Below are positions 25,830 through 38,275 of a DNA stretch of 64,000 nucleotides, piece after piece. The first letter of the stretch is position 1; each line of letters starts with the position of its first letter. This DNA is from Tethya wilhelma (lineage: Eukaryota; Porifera; Demospongiae; Tethyida; Tethyidae), in the NCBI GenBank assembly GCA_964030475.1, contig CAXIPT010000001.1:14208662-14272661 (forward strand), written 5' to 3'. The notes under the pieces were generated by a model. The model did no database searches. It was given only the letters and a program-made list of their open reading frames with translations, and had not been told where the DNA came from. Position numbers and translations under genes: made by a program.

Positions 25830-26269
25830 GTCGGCCGCTCCTTTGATGCTGCCATTATCCCATTATTTCTTTGTTCATGGAATGTATATGATAGATGCAT
25901 GAAAACAAATTGTCACTAATGGCTGCACAGGTTTTTTCCTCTCACGTTTTAGATTTGAAGATGAGCTTGTGCACATGCGAATTTCACATGGGAACCGAGT
26001 TAATTGATACTTATTGCAGTGATTAATTTAATAAATTATTATTATCCATAATTCTGTGTACTTGTTTGGAACAAATAATATAATTTATCATGAGTTAGTA
26101 ATGAATTATCACAAGATTAATCACCGAACCGATCCAGTGTAGTAGGAGTGGCCATTGAGCTAATAGAAGTGCACTGTGGTTGATAGTTATCATATTTGAG
26201 TGGCTCACACCCTGTTTATTTTTATTCATCGAAATGCATAAAAGTGTGACTTTGCGTGTGTCAAAGTGC

Positions 26270-26295
26270 GTGTGTGTGTGTGTGTGCGTGTGTTT
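26270..26295 (+). repeat. Short (TG)n microsatellite
   Basis: TG units with one CG interruption. Confidence 0.85.
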
Positions 26296-28935
26296 GTTTG
26301 GGATTCTCCATTCTCAGGCCCTAGGCGGAAAGGCGTTGGTTTGACCCTGTGATGATTACATAATAACTACGTAGCATCTTTGCCACACACACATAAAAAT
26401 AGACCAAATATTTAAATCTTCAAAAATCCATTTCTGTTTGATTATGTCACCCTCAATCAATTATTAACGTGAAATCGAATATATCATTTGTGTGAAGGCA
26501 CAATAATTTGGTGAACCTTATATTAAGTTCTCGTCATAGTTGTATGGATCCCATTGTCCATTTTAGAAATACTCTAACAAACAAGCCAATCGATATAATT
26601 CCGATGCTTCCATGTGGCTCAGTTGCAGTTTCCATTTGTGATTGATTGGATTTTCAAGAACCTTAATATGCACCATTAGTATTCACTCGCTAAATTGTTT
26701 AACAAAAATGAGTACTATGAATGATTCTAGTGGTTGCCATGGTTTCTCACGCTATTTTTCTTGGCCGTCAGTTCTGTCTGGAGGTAATGTAGCAATGTTG
26801 CGAAACAGACAAAAACAAAGCTCACGTTTACTGTCTGGTACGCCTCATTAGGTTATTCCACATTCTTGTGCGTATCAATTATATTGCTCTCAGGAACAAA
26901 AACTCTATTTTAAGTCGTGGGGAAATATTTTGTGGTGTTTTTCTTTACTACAGCCTTGTTTCTCAGGATATGATTATAACACAGTTAGCAGCTACTAAAG
27001 TGTTTTTCCATGCACTCTGTTATGCATGGTTGGGTAACACGGTGATACCATAATATTGTTGGTCGGTTAATTTCGTAAGGCAAGACCTCACAGGGATATC
27101 ACTGTTATTGAACTCAATTGAATCCTCGCTGCAATCGCATCAGTGACCCCGCCAATACTTATTTGATATTGTTCCTGTATAATCGTTGCTGCCTTGTGCT
27201 GTCTCTGTTGCAAGTCAGATTATGATTTGCAACAATCATAACATTTGCCTTATAAATACCCACTTGTGTGTGTGGCTGTGGGGAAAAGAAAAACTGTTTC
27301 AAATATCAACATTGCCAAGATACCTGGCGCCTGGATTAATGTCTTTTAATTTCACCCTTTCTTTGTCTGTATTTGTTTAAAAGCTTACATTGAAATGTGA
27401 TTACTTATAAATTTTCATTTCAAACATGGACTCCTCAAATTGCATTAACAACCATTCAAATATGGCAACAATTTATATACTCTATCCTTTTACTTGAAAG
27501 CATTGCAAAATTCCCCATAGTAGTGTATAGTTAAGTGCACGTGTGTACTTTACGTTACATAATAATACGTAACATCAAGTGTGTCCATATATTATATAAT
27601 ATTCAGTGTATACACGATAATGCTCACACTCTACTTGCACTTATTAGAGTGTGTAGAACCCGATTATAATGCGTGGGGGTACATATATTGGACTGGTCTG
27701 AGGCGTCTTAGAGGTGGGACGTCCATTTAGCCAGCATTCAGTCCGTGATTGGGTCTAGCCACAATCAGATGGGAAGATAATGAAAGCTGGTATTTTGGCG
27801 ATCCAGATGACTTTTCCATCACACAAATTTAATTGAGTTTGATTGATACCACACATGTTGTCTACATTGCTCGAATGTTTGTGGTGCACGTAGTCTCTGT
27901 CGAAATGACACATTAGGTCGTGTGTGTGTTCACTGAACCCTAGTCTGAACTGTGTGCTAATTCCTCTCCTTGAAGGGTGTTACTGCTCGATGGTGTTTCG
28001 GCTAGAAATGAACGTACGCAGCACGCTAATTGTTGTCTGTGTGGCAATTAGGAGTGTGGGAGATATCGGCGTTGATGTATGTTTGGATTTTGGTGGAGAG
28101 TGAAAAGTGTGTTTTGAACACCTCGGCTTGTTATAACTTGTGGTCATTTGTCTGTGTGTGTACGTGTGTGTTTTAAAGTGAAGAGGCGTGTTTGATCAAA
28201 ACCACGTGCCTATTAGTACCAGCTGCTGACTACAGTGGTGAACACATGAAAGTAATGTGCTGGTATTTGTATTGGATATGATTTTAATGTCTGCCTGTGT
28301 GCTTGCTTATTTCCTCGTGTGTGTGCGTGTGTGTGTTCTGATAGATGTGAGTGAGAGCATGTGTTGTGCACCACAGCATTTGAATTTGCTTGTTTTCATC
28401 GTTGTTGTTTACTAAAGTCCTTGAATTTCAAGGTCTTGTCATTTTTTGAACTGACCACACATCAAAGTCTTCAAGTACGTGTAGGTACATCAAGGCATTC
28501 CACTTTGGCTAAAATGATAGTATTTGTAATAATTCTTGAACCTGTTTTTCTGAACTCCTGCTTAAAATTCCTTTCAGAATCACAAAATATGAGCCCCCCT
28601 CCTAATATGCAATATGTTTCACTTTATTGTTTTCACTACTACAGCAAATAAAGCTTTACTATGAGGATTATTTTTGCAGCTAAAATATGCATGTTTATCC
28701 CTCGACGCCTGTCTGTCACTGTTATCACCCCTCGCACACACATGTGCAGTTTGCAGACCATTTTAGAGAGCCAATTGCAGTTTCAGCTCACTGAGTGTTG
28801 AACATTGTTTGCCATTATTGTGTGCAGTAATGAATACCCATTGTATAATTAAATTTGAATGGTATATTGCCATGGTGATGATGTGAGTCTTACCCACTGT
28901 GTGTGTGTGTGTGTGCCCTATTATTCCCCACACAG

Positions 28936-29574
28936 AAGCCAGTGAGCAGTAATAGTCTTGGAAACGGTTCTTGGCTTATGGATAGAGTTGAAAAAGTCCC
29001 GTTCTCTCCTACTCATTCCGTCAGTGGTGTTCATCCGAGCATAAAAACAAACATTCATTCCAGTGGACAAGAAACACTTAAGAATAACAAAGCATGTGGC
29101 AATAATGAGCTGGATGTCGGCATCAACAAGCACCGACAACAACACAAACAGCCATCTCATGTTACACGGCTCAAAAATAACAAAGCTTTAAGTAATGAAC
29201 TACAGAGTGGCTCCCATAGTAAGGAGGAGCTGTTTATAGCGCCTCATTGTGATGAGGGTCAAGGTGTCTCACCCTCTCCAGTACAACAGCCCGCACACTT
29301 TGAAGAGAGGCACAAACCCTTGAAGAGGCGAGCCAAGATGGCTGCTCAATTCCCCCCAACCACAGAATGCACCTCAAAGATGACCAGAGACAGAACCAGA
29401 TCCTGTGAAGCTGGTGACAATTCACCATCCCTTCTTCCAACAGATTACAGAGGGTATGAAGCCCTTCAGTCCTACTATACCAGTCGAAGCAATGAGATAC
29501 AGATGAATGATGTCCTTCAAAGGCTACAAAAATTGGAGGAATTTCAGCATGCCCACGCTATTGGTGCTGTTAAG
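28936..29574 (+). CDS. TALPID3: TALPID3-like exon J, linker and coiled coil
   Basis: Acceptor TTATTCCCCACACAG and donor GTTAAG|GTAAAA bound 213 codons, phase 0 at both ends. The first 170 residues are Ser/His/Lys-rich linker (KPVSSNSLGNGSW at the start). The last 25 or so read IQMNDVLQRLQKLEEFQHAH then AIGAVK, a heptad-like coil. Vertebrate TALPID3 has a similar Q-N-V..H.LEKLQ coil followed by a small Ala-rich tail after its Ala-rich segment, and the order here is the same. Confidence 0.75.
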
Positions 29575-32500
29575 GTAAAAAGAGACACTGTAATCTTGTG
29601 GTTGCACGGTTGCATGGTCATTGTGACGTATACGTATTCTTGAAACAAAAACTGAATATTACATCATTATACGGATGATTGAGCCTACTCAAAATCTGTG
29701 AAGCTCTCTCCGTGACCCTATTACCAAGTTTGTTCCTACTAGCTACCCTTGGCTGTGTATGCTCAGCCTGTCACTCTAAATTGAATAACTGTACCTTCTT
29801 TGGTCTGTCCAATAACTTGCCTTCCTAATAAATTTTTATAATATTTCCCGCGGTACTGGTTCACGACAATCCCCTTTCCTGTCTTTTCATGTACGTGGGA
29901 GTGTCATTGAACAACGCTAGGCACGCAGACAGATAGCTAGACAGACTACATTCACAAATGGTGGAAGGCTCTCATCGTTCCTTTCAACAAGGCAGAAACA
30001 TGCCTCGCTAGTTTGTAACAAAAGGTAGTAGGTATGTTGAGCATATGTTGGATGGACTTGTACTACACATTTCCATGTACATGCTCTTGTTGGTCAATTG
30101 TAAACTTTTTAGTGGTTAGTTTAGTTGTGGTTGCTTCCTAGCTTCAAAAGTATTTGCTCTTTATGATGTAGTGGTACTGTTTGTCCTACTCTTGTTAGTC
30201 CACCACCCCTTGGCGTGCTCTAATATCCTTGCTTGGATGATATTTGCTCAGGTAGCATCATCATCTTCCTCTGTGACAACAGAGCAGCCAAACAAGAATA
30301 ATTAATTCTTATGATCGAATTAGATATAACCTCAATATCCTTTAGCTAGATTACCCGTAGTTTAGTTCTACCCAATGTATGCTTTGCAATTAGGTGTATC
30401 ATTATGATTCTGTGGATTTGGGACCGAGTGACGCCCCTACTTAGAGACGTGAGTCTACCACTTAGAGGGAAACAAGAACTATAACTCTAGTAAGATCCCC
30501 CCTGACTCACACCTAGTTAGAAACCCTGTGGTGCCATGCTGGGTGGGAGCTGATTTTGATCTGGCAACTTCTGTAAAAAGATGTTTGATTGTACTTTCCT
30601 TCCTGTGTTTATTGACAAGTGTCACAGTGTTTTGTCAGCAAACCTGACTAACTTGGTGCTTCCTTTTAATAAATAACCCTTGGATTCTTCTTGGCTCTAT
30701 CAGAGGTCATGCTACCCACCAACAGACAGACTGGTTCTTTGTCTGTGTCTGCCATTCAAGTGCAGTCATTATGAAATCACTTCCTCTAAAATGTAATATT
30801 CTACTCTTGCTGGCTAAGTAGTATTAAATTCTCATTTTTCAATGTTTTTAGTACTTTGTTGTGCTTCTTCTCGGGAACACATAGTTTCCTACATGTCTAG
30901 GTGGATACCTCTCTGTCTTCAAATTACACTGGGTTGCAACAGACTCCTTTGAAGTATGTTGGAAAATAAAGTGTTCTTTTCTGTGAAACATTTTTGATTG
31001 AAACCTAAAGTAACTAACTATCAGTTGAAGGATTCTTATGCATGTTGGTGTCTGTCCGATGATGGATTCGTTAAAATTGCTGTAAGTATTATCAATAGTT
31101 AGTTGGGTATTTGAGGAATTCATTTTGTGTTTTAACGAACTCTTAGCTCTGACGCTAACACCATTGGCTCCGTGCCTTGACCCACGTGGGATTTTCTTGT
31201 ACTTTTTGTTTGTTTTTGTGTATGTTTACCGACATTTTTACCTTCGATCTTTATCTTGGCGTCAACACCTTATAAGGCACTCTACTTAGCTTGGCTCATG
31301 CCAAGATTTTGACCAAAAGATTTTTTCCCTCCAAATTTTTTATTTGATGATCTTACTTTGCTTCAATTTGTTCGTGTTAATCTCCTCTTGACAACATCAT
31401 TACCTGTTGGTATTTCACAATATCCTGGTATGCTGGTGACTAGGGTTCAAAAGAGCTATGATGTTAGTTAGCACAATACTTTGACCCTCTAGATCAGTAG
31501 GATGGACTGTTAAGGTGTTGATTGAATTTATGTGGGCTGGTGAGTGTGGAGGTTAGAGCTCTTGGAAGGGAATGGACTAAACAGTGTCTTGCTAAATGTA
31601 TGGTCTCACTTGCCTGCTCAATGTGATAAGTCATTCATTAAGAAGCGACCACAATACAGACTTTTAGTGTTTCTCTACCGCCCATTCCTCCTACGCTAAT
31701 TTCAAAGTGTCTTAAATTAATAATTGCATTGTTGTCTCTCTTGTCTATCTGTCTGTTCGTAATAATGTTGTTTTTGAGCTTGTTATGGGTGTGCTTGGAT
31801 ACACTGTTATGCAGTTATGCGGTCGTAAAGCGGTCGTAAAGCGAGGCTTAATATCCAAAAAAAATAAATTAATGAACCTGCCAATATGGCTTCTATTTGG
31901 TATTTGTTTTAAGTGCCATTGTTGTTTTTCGGTTTGAACTGTTATTAGCACTGATTTGTACGTAATTAGAATAACACCTGCTCGCTGTACAAGTCCAGCT
32001 GCGATTGTCACAGTCCATAGTGGCAGAGGAGTGGAGGAGTGGGGATGAGGGTAGGGGGAGGACGTCTGTTGGGAGGGTTGGCTCCTTTCACAAATTATAT
32101 ACTTCACTTTAAGGAATGTTCTGGACCCAGTGATGGATAAAAGCTCTACTCTAAGAAGGTGTGATGACTACCAATTAGGTCGTGCACTCTCTTGTATCAG
32201 TTCAAGAATGTGTCAGGAATTTCCTTCCAGCAGCGATAAAATGTGATAATAATTTAGTGAGCAACTGAATATGGGTATGTTTTTCAAAATGACTAATTTC
32301 AATTTCAAGCTTCTTTGGTGTTCTATTGACCCCCTCTCTTTCTCACGTACACTTACACGTATACACACCCTCTTATATGGTCAACCTGTGCATTCCTATT
32401 GCCTTGAGTTGAACACATGATCTCACAATTAAATGACTGGAAAAGGACAAGCACCCCGTATTGTTGTTTTGGCTCTGAAATTTTTTTCCAGTGAGATTCC

Positions 32501-35163
32501 CCATTGTTCTCCACTCTAGCTCTTCAGATGTTGCCAAAAGGATCCACAAGTATTCAGGGCATTTTTAAAATCTGGTGATTATTGTGTGAATTAATTGAGT
32601 TGACTATTAGTCCCCTGTCCGCAATAGGCTGAGTGTGGTTAACCTATTGCCTTATTCATGTGCTGTGTGTGCGATGAATGGCTACATATTAGTGTTTTGT
32701 GTTGCTTGAGGTACACTTGGTTATGGCGTGCACTTGTATTGATGTGCTCCAAAAACCTTTTAGCTTGCAATTTTCTGTTAATTTGCAATCGCCATAATAC
32801 TACGCCACCCATACTCTAGGGTTTTATCTCTCTCTCTATGTATGTATGTATGTGCATGCACATATGGAAATGTTTGTAGTATGATTATACACACACTGCA
32901 GGCACGATGCAGTCACGGGGTGGTTGTAGCTCGTAATTTTATTATTTGCTTTTTAATGCTTCGTTATAGTCGAATCAATTTGCCCATCCTAGAAACAATT
33001 TGTCTCCTCCTACCTACACGCCGTGTGTGCACATATGAGCCAATGTAGCAGCCACACATGGCACATTGCTGTATATGTCTGCCCATTGTATATGGGATGC
33101 ATCATCTGGTTGTGTCAACCTCCCCTCTCTCTCTCTCTGCCGTCCTAGGGGTGGCCCTGGGCTGGGGGTTGTTTGGGCTTCACTCATACCATGATGACTG
33201 TTAGTCAAATCAATCCTTTTTGTTGATGTCTTAATAGCATTGTGTAAAACGTATTCGTTGTATTTATTTTATGTGCGCTTTTGTTGTCATTTGATCGAGT
33301 GCTTGCACGCTGTTGATTTAGTGATTTCAAACTGCTGACACGGTTCTGATATCACAACCTATGAATCTATCACCCCATTTATTTGTTTATTGCCTCACAG
33401 CACTCTTCCTTAGTGATCTGGTCTATTTTTATTCACTGTTCCACTCTTATCTATTAATAGCTACACCCCTATGGCCTAGCAACCATTGCTGATATCATTA
33501 TTGTGGTATTTGTGTTATTTTTTCACAAACCAGTGACTAGGACCTAATACAATGGTAAACGATTACTAGCTTTTCCTGATGCATGGTGTGTGTTGCTTGT
33601 TCTATTCTAGAATATAATTACTGTTTTGCAATTCTTTCGAGCTATTGATGTCTGTGGTTTAATTTCTTATTGCCGCTCTCTGAACTTTTCATATTAATAT
33701 AATAAAATTATTCATGAGTTCTAGGTACATACTACCTAAAATAACAAAAAACTTTGAAATGCAAAAAATAAAGCACATCAATAAAAAAAACTTGTACTGT
33801 TAATGAATTCTATGTGTGTAAGTGTGATGCAACTCTGTGTCACTCTGACACTGTGTTTTTTGTATTGCAGGCATGGGTGCAAATTTAAATTAGCTTTGCC
33901 TGTAGATACAATTCTCAAGACAGTAGTATAATGTTTATCAAGTGGTATGAATGTCTCTACAGACATACTCAATCATATCCATGATGTGCTTGTTATTGTT
34001 GTTGTTATTGACTCAAGAAAGGCCATCTGAATGGCTCCTGTTGGTGGGAGGTATATAGTGAGCATTGATGCACCTACTGGGAGACCAAATAAACATACAC
34101 ATGTGCTACACACACAGGCACACACACACATTCATGAAAAATACTCTCCTGTAGTTTTTCACACATACCTCCCCCCTTGAACCTATTAGATCATAAACCA
34201 CTAATGGAGTTTCTCTAGAGATACTATCTCTTGTGATGCTATCTAGTTGAATGAAAAAAGGGGTGAAAAGCTGGACACTCCTACTGATGGTGTTTACTTA
34301 TCCTGTGTGCACTGTGTGGTTGATACGTGAATGAATTTTTCTTTGCCTAATTGATATCGTCTGAGTGGGAGTTGAATGAAAAAAGTGTGTGTAAATATGT
34401 AGTGTCTGTGGTAGCGATTTTGTGTACATATGACATTGGTGCATGTGTGTACGTGCGTGAGCATCTCTAGTCGTGTTTGCATAATATTGATTGAGCGTTT
34501 TACGTAAGGGTAGAGTTGGGGCTATGAGACTACATGGAATTGCATGTTAATGAATCTGATATGTGTATCAGCACGTGTGCCCACTTGTGTAACACCATCC
34601 TCGCCATTTTGAATAGATCATCCTTTCTAAGATTTCACCTTTGGGGTATTTTGGGGGGGATTTATTATCCAATGTTATAATAATAAATCTCCACCGATCC
34701 AACCCGCAGTCTCTCGTGTTTCTTCTTGATTTTCAAAGGTGATTTCACCAACTTCTCAAGGCATATCAGATGAGGTGATTATTGTTAGGTGTAAATTGAA
34801 TGGAGGAGGTTAGTATGTTCAACCTTGGAAACCCGAGATGTTTTTTTCCCTTCTTTTTGCAACCCTATTCAGGCACATCCTGTACCATGTGTACATGCAT
34901 GCATGGTGTGTATGTGGCTGCATGCATGCACACTTTACGCTAATTTGAGCTTTGGTTATTTGAACTGATATTAAATTGTGTTTGACACCATTCTTTGTGA
35001 CCTAGTAACCCTTTGGAGAAAAAAAAAGTTACATAATATGACACACCATTGCAGCATGTTTGTTGCATGGCAGCATGCACCCTGGCACCTTTGAGGTCTC
35101 ATTATTTGTATCATTATTTTTTTGAAGTTTATCTTTATCTTATCTTTTGGTTAACCCACACAG
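29575..35163 (+). other. Long intron
   Basis: About 5.6 kb with few microsatellites, a tandem pair of GCGGTCGTAAA at 31819-31840, and one possible micro-exon at 34739-34774. I see no mobile element or independent gene. Confidence 0.55.
34739..34774 (+). CDS. Candidate micro-exon
   Basis: TTCTTCTTGATTTTCAAAG precedes 36 bases reading VISPTSQGISDE, phase 0 in and out, with donor GATGAG|GTGATT. It fits between exons J and K without changing frame. Length and donor quality keep confidence low. Confidence 0.28.
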
Positions 35164-35529
35164 GGACTGTATGCACCACATGCAAGGGACCACCCAACCA
35201 GCAATAAATCACTCTATGAAGAAAGAAGACCCAATTCCCACTGGTCTAAACCTGCTGATCACGAGCAGACAACAGCAGCCGTTGGTGGTAGTGGTAGTGA
35301 AAGAGAGTTCAACTTTACTTCGGTGTCATCACTTCCTCTCACCATGACAACGGCGACCTCACATGCACCATTAGGGACGTGCGATACAAACACTCCATTT
35401 AGTACTACTCTCCATAGTGGGGCTAACAATCGAGGGAGTGCTCATTCCACGAGGCCAGCAAGTGTACATATGGAGACGGTGCCTCAATTGCATGCCAAAC
35501 CTAGTCCACCTGAAAAAGGCATGCAAAAG
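35164..35529 (+). CDS. TALPID3: TALPID3-like exon K, Ser/Pro/His-rich linker
   Basis: Acceptor TTTTGGTTAACCCACACAG and donor CAAAAG|GTATAA bound 122 codons, phase 0 at both ends. The product begins GLYAPHARDHPTSNKSLYEE and ends KPSPPEKGMQK. It lacks strong motifs and is likely disordered, which fits the linker between the LQKLE coil and the central helix of the family. Confidence 0.68.
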
Positions 35530-36071
35530 GTATAACAATGGGTTTGCAGCTTCGTGTATGGTGGGCATGCATGTGCCTGTTTTATTTGTATAGCGCTATG
35601 TATTGACTAGCTTTAGGTGTTGTTCCTGACATGGATCAAGTCATTCTATTGTTACTTATGACCTCAAGTTATGAATATGGATAGAATATATCCCATGGGG
35701 AATAAGGTTTAAAGTTAAAAATCAGAACATCATTATATCATAATGTATAAGTTGTGTGAATCATTGATGTATCTAGCTGTGAATATTTTTTCATCTTTGC
35801 ACAAGAGTTGTTCAATGGCTTTCATATCTGTCACCTCTATCTGTGTGTGATGCGAAAATGCTTTCCGTGATATTTATTCACTCGCAGAACAAGCTTTCAA
35901 CATGTTTGTTCCATTAATTGCAGCAGAGTCACCTGTATTTTTGGTAGTCATTAATGTCATTTTAATGGAGTCGGTTGTGTGTGAAGCATGTGAAGGAATG
36001 TCAGTAATTGCACAATAGTATTGTTTTTGTCTATTAATATTCACTCATAGTGACTGTATACTGGCATGCAG

Positions 36072-36112
36072 GTCACGCAAAGGCATGACAACGCAGCTGG
36101 AACTCGTACAAG
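36072..36112 (+). other. Possible 5' untranslated or alternative exon
   Basis: CTGGCATGCAG|G and ACAAG|GTAATT bound 41 bases. Read from phase 0 it leaves two bases, which does not fit the next main-gene exon at 40692. It would fit as a 5' exon of the nested gene: the AG at 36332-36333 (ACATTTTTGTTAG) lies exactly before that gene's ATG, giving a 221-base intron. The nested-gene reading is inference. Confidence 0.3.
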
Positions 36113-36333
36113 GTAATTAGGAAGTGGGTGCTGTGAATAGTTTTGTGGCTTCATTTCCTGTATTTTCCAACATTTCAAAAAAACAGACTAAAAGGAAGCT
36201 CTATTGTGTATTGGCGCCTAATTTATCAACAATAAAGCTATTTAAAAACGAGGGCAATTCTTTAAATAGTGCAGAAAGCGCAGCGTGAAATCCACAGAAA
36301 GTGTACTTTGGAAAAGTTTCACATTTTTGTTAG

Positions 36334-37935
36334 ATGATAGTGAATCAGAACAAGATTGCCATGATGGCTACAACTCCAGCTAGTGCAGTAAGTAGCCCTG
36401 CTGGGAGACAGAAGTGTTTCTTGTGCGAAGTGCCGAGAGGTCCTTGGGCTATGCTGTATGATTATTCTGAACCAGTTTGCAGAGCTTGTTGCAACTACGA
36501 AGGGATGGACAAAATTGCAGAAGTGATAGAAAAGGCCAAGCAGCTGAGGATCAACTTTGAGGGCTACAAGCAGCAACGATCTCCGGTGTCTGAGCGCAGT
36601 CCACACGAGCAGATGGTCAGTTTCGTTCCAAGTGCTGTCACTGTAGGTGTCTCGAGACCTGCTCCTGCTGTGACAACAGTGAGGCCACAGCCCCAGCCCG
36701 CAGCCTACATGATCGGACAGACAAGAGACCTTGGAAAACCTGCAGTTCACGTCGTCACCCAATCCATTGCAAACGCCAAATCTCATCCACATGCTGGATT
36801 TGTGCCTGGAATGACTCAAGCTTGTTTTCCAGCTGCAATGCAACGTGTCGTTTCGGTTCCATCAGCCAATGGATCGCCTATTCCGGCAACGTTTGCTCTC
36901 CATCCCAGTGCAAAATCGCTTCAACTTGCACCAGAGCACGTCATTCCAACACAGGACAGCACCACGCAGAGATTTGCACAGATTCAGGAGACGCTGAACA
37001 CGTTGTCCAAGTCGCCTCCCTTCAGAGTCAGATTCTCCAAAGATCACTCACTAATTGGTAGAGTAATTGCCTTTGATGCAGTTTGCAGGGGATCTGACTA
37101 CGAGCTGAAGGTATTCATTGAGTATCCAATTGGCTCTCAGACAGTGTTCCAGAGTGCATCAGGAGCTGGTCGACAGATGTATGGAGAGTTTAGAGAACGT
37201 CTTGGCATTGGAGGAGGTTTCAGAGGTGCATCGTCCAATGGCTACAAGGATCTTGAGCTGGAGCTTGTGCACGGTGAAGATGATTGGAAAGTGTTGGGCG
37301 AGTTGCTCACTGAAGAGGTGCGATTCTTTCGTGGTCCCGTCAAAAAGGACCTTCTTCCGACTCCATTTCTCGATCCTAAATTCCCTACCCTTCCTCCTGC
37401 AACACTCAATGCAACGAGAGGTTTCCTCAAGAATAACCTCTTGAATAGAAAACGTCGCTCTTCGAATGAAGAAAACGAAGGCAGTGAGCCTCGCAAAGAA
37501 AGACGCATCGATAACGGTGATGCAAACAACCGCCACTCATCGCGGTCTCCCCCTCATCCTGCAACCAATGGACACGCTACGAGTCCAACAAGAATGAGTC
37601 CCATGGCTCACAGCCCCACGGGCACCACCAACTCCCGGTCTCCTCCTCACAGTCCTCAGAACTCCTCCTCCTCTCCCTCGGCTGCTAATACTGATGCAGT
37701 GATGCAATGTTTGCTCTGTCACAGGACTCTTGAAGATACAAGATTCGTTCAGTGCCCTTCCAAACAACATCACAAATTCTGTTTTAACTGTTCCCGAGAT
37801 AGCATTAAGAAGCAATCAGAGAACTCTCCAGATGTCTACTGCCCAAGTGGCATGAAATGTTTAGTTGTAGGTAGCACAACACCTTGGGCTTTCATGGAAC
37901 AAGAAATCTCCACCATTCTTCAAGCAAATGCATAA
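36334..37935 (+). CDS. IRF2BP: IRF2BP-family transcriptional co-regulator, single exon
   Basis: Interferon regulatory factor 2-binding proteins are nuclear co-regulators, mostly co-repressors, and the RING of some members acts in ubiquitination. The 533-residue product has the full family layout. A C4 zinc finger with C28, C31, C49 and C52 lies in CFLCEVPRGPWAMLYDYSEP and the following CRACCNYEG. The conserved middle domain spans about 229-350 with VFIEYPIGS and EEVRFFRGPVKKD. A basic segment likely to be a nuclear localisation signal lies near 370-392 (NRKRRSS, RKERR), then a Ser/Pro-rich stretch. A C3HC4 RING spans about 459-509 (CLLC, VQC, HHKF, CFNC, YCP, MKC). An in-frame TAG directly precedes the ATG; M10 and M11 are alternative starts. 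Vertebrate members also have little or no intron in the coding region. It sits on the same strand inside an intron of the TALPID3-like gene, and the copy looks intact. I cannot assign it to IRF2BP1, 2 or L. Confidence 0.95.
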   Translation: MIVNQNKIAMMATTPASAVSSPAGRQKCFLCEVPRGPWAMLYDYSEPVCRACCNYEGMDKIAEVIEKAKQLRINFEGYKQQRSPVSERSPHEQMVSFVPSAVTVGVSRPAPAVTTVRPQPQPAAYMIGQTRDLGKPAVHVVTQSIANAKSHPHAGFVPGMTQACFPAAMQRVVSVPSANGSPIPATFALHPSAKSLQLAPEHVIPTQDSTTQRFAQIQETLNTLSKSPPFRVRFSKDHSLIGRVIAFDAVCRGSDYELKVFIEYPIGSQTVFQSASGAGRQMYGEFRERLGIGGGFRGASSNGYKDLELELVHGEDDWKVLGELLTEEVRFFRGPVKKDLLPTPFLDPKFPTLPPATLNATRGFLKNNLLNRKRRSSNEENEGSEPRKERRIDNGDANNRHSSRSPPHPATNGHATSPTRMSPMAHSPTGTTNSRSPPHSPQNSSSSPSAANTDAVMQCLLCHRTLEDTRFVQCPSKQHHKFCFNCSRDSIKKQSENSPDVYCPSGMKCLVVGSTTPWAFMEQEISTILQANA

Positions 37936-38275
37936 AAGGATTTTTAGCAATGTACTTAAACATCTCGAGTTTCTATTCTGAATTATATACTTGATTTATG
38001 GTGTTGTGTTATTTTGTGTTTGTCTTTTGAGCTAAACCGTAAATTTATTTTGAAGTTGTTTTTGAGTGTTGTTTCTCTCTTTTACTATTTTCTGCTAACA
38101 TATCTTGTGTTTATTTACTGTAATCAGACCTACTACCATTCATGCTTTCAGAATTTGCTGGTACATTTACAATTTTATTTAACAAAGTTTGTTATAAACT
38201 GTTCTTATCATGGTCACTTTTAACTCTGGTCAGCAGAATAAAATTTATAATAAAGTTTGAAAAAAAAGGTGATTA
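37936..38275 (+). terminator. 3' UTR and polyadenylation signals of the IRF2BP-family gene
   Basis: After the TAA stop the sequence becomes T-rich and non-coding. AATAAA hexamers occur at 38237-38242 and 38249-38254, about 300 bases after the stop, followed within 20-40 bases by AAAAAAAGGTG and T-rich sequence. They would let the nested gene end inside the host intron. Confidence 0.6.

Larger units (their letters stand above)
19993..28935 (+). other. Nine-kilobase intron region, with possible small exons
   Basis: It holds a (TATG)n tract near 20160-20189, (TG)n at 22684-22753, 22829-22870, 23563-23584, 24339-24364 and 26270-26295, and two candidate exons (21951-21998 and 25770-25829). In the vertebrate protein a coiled-coil stretch separates the Ala-rich segment from the LQKLE coil, so at least one missed exon is expected here. 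Confidence 0.5.

Noticed and set aside
36319..36843. 174-codon minus-strand ORF opposite the IRF2BP-family gene
   Set aside because: It is a shadow of a strongly supported + strand gene and has no recognisable protein features.
37537..37815. 92-codon minus-strand Arg/Gly-rich ORF
   Set aside because: Antisense shadow of the Ser/Pro-rich and RING-coding part of the nested gene.
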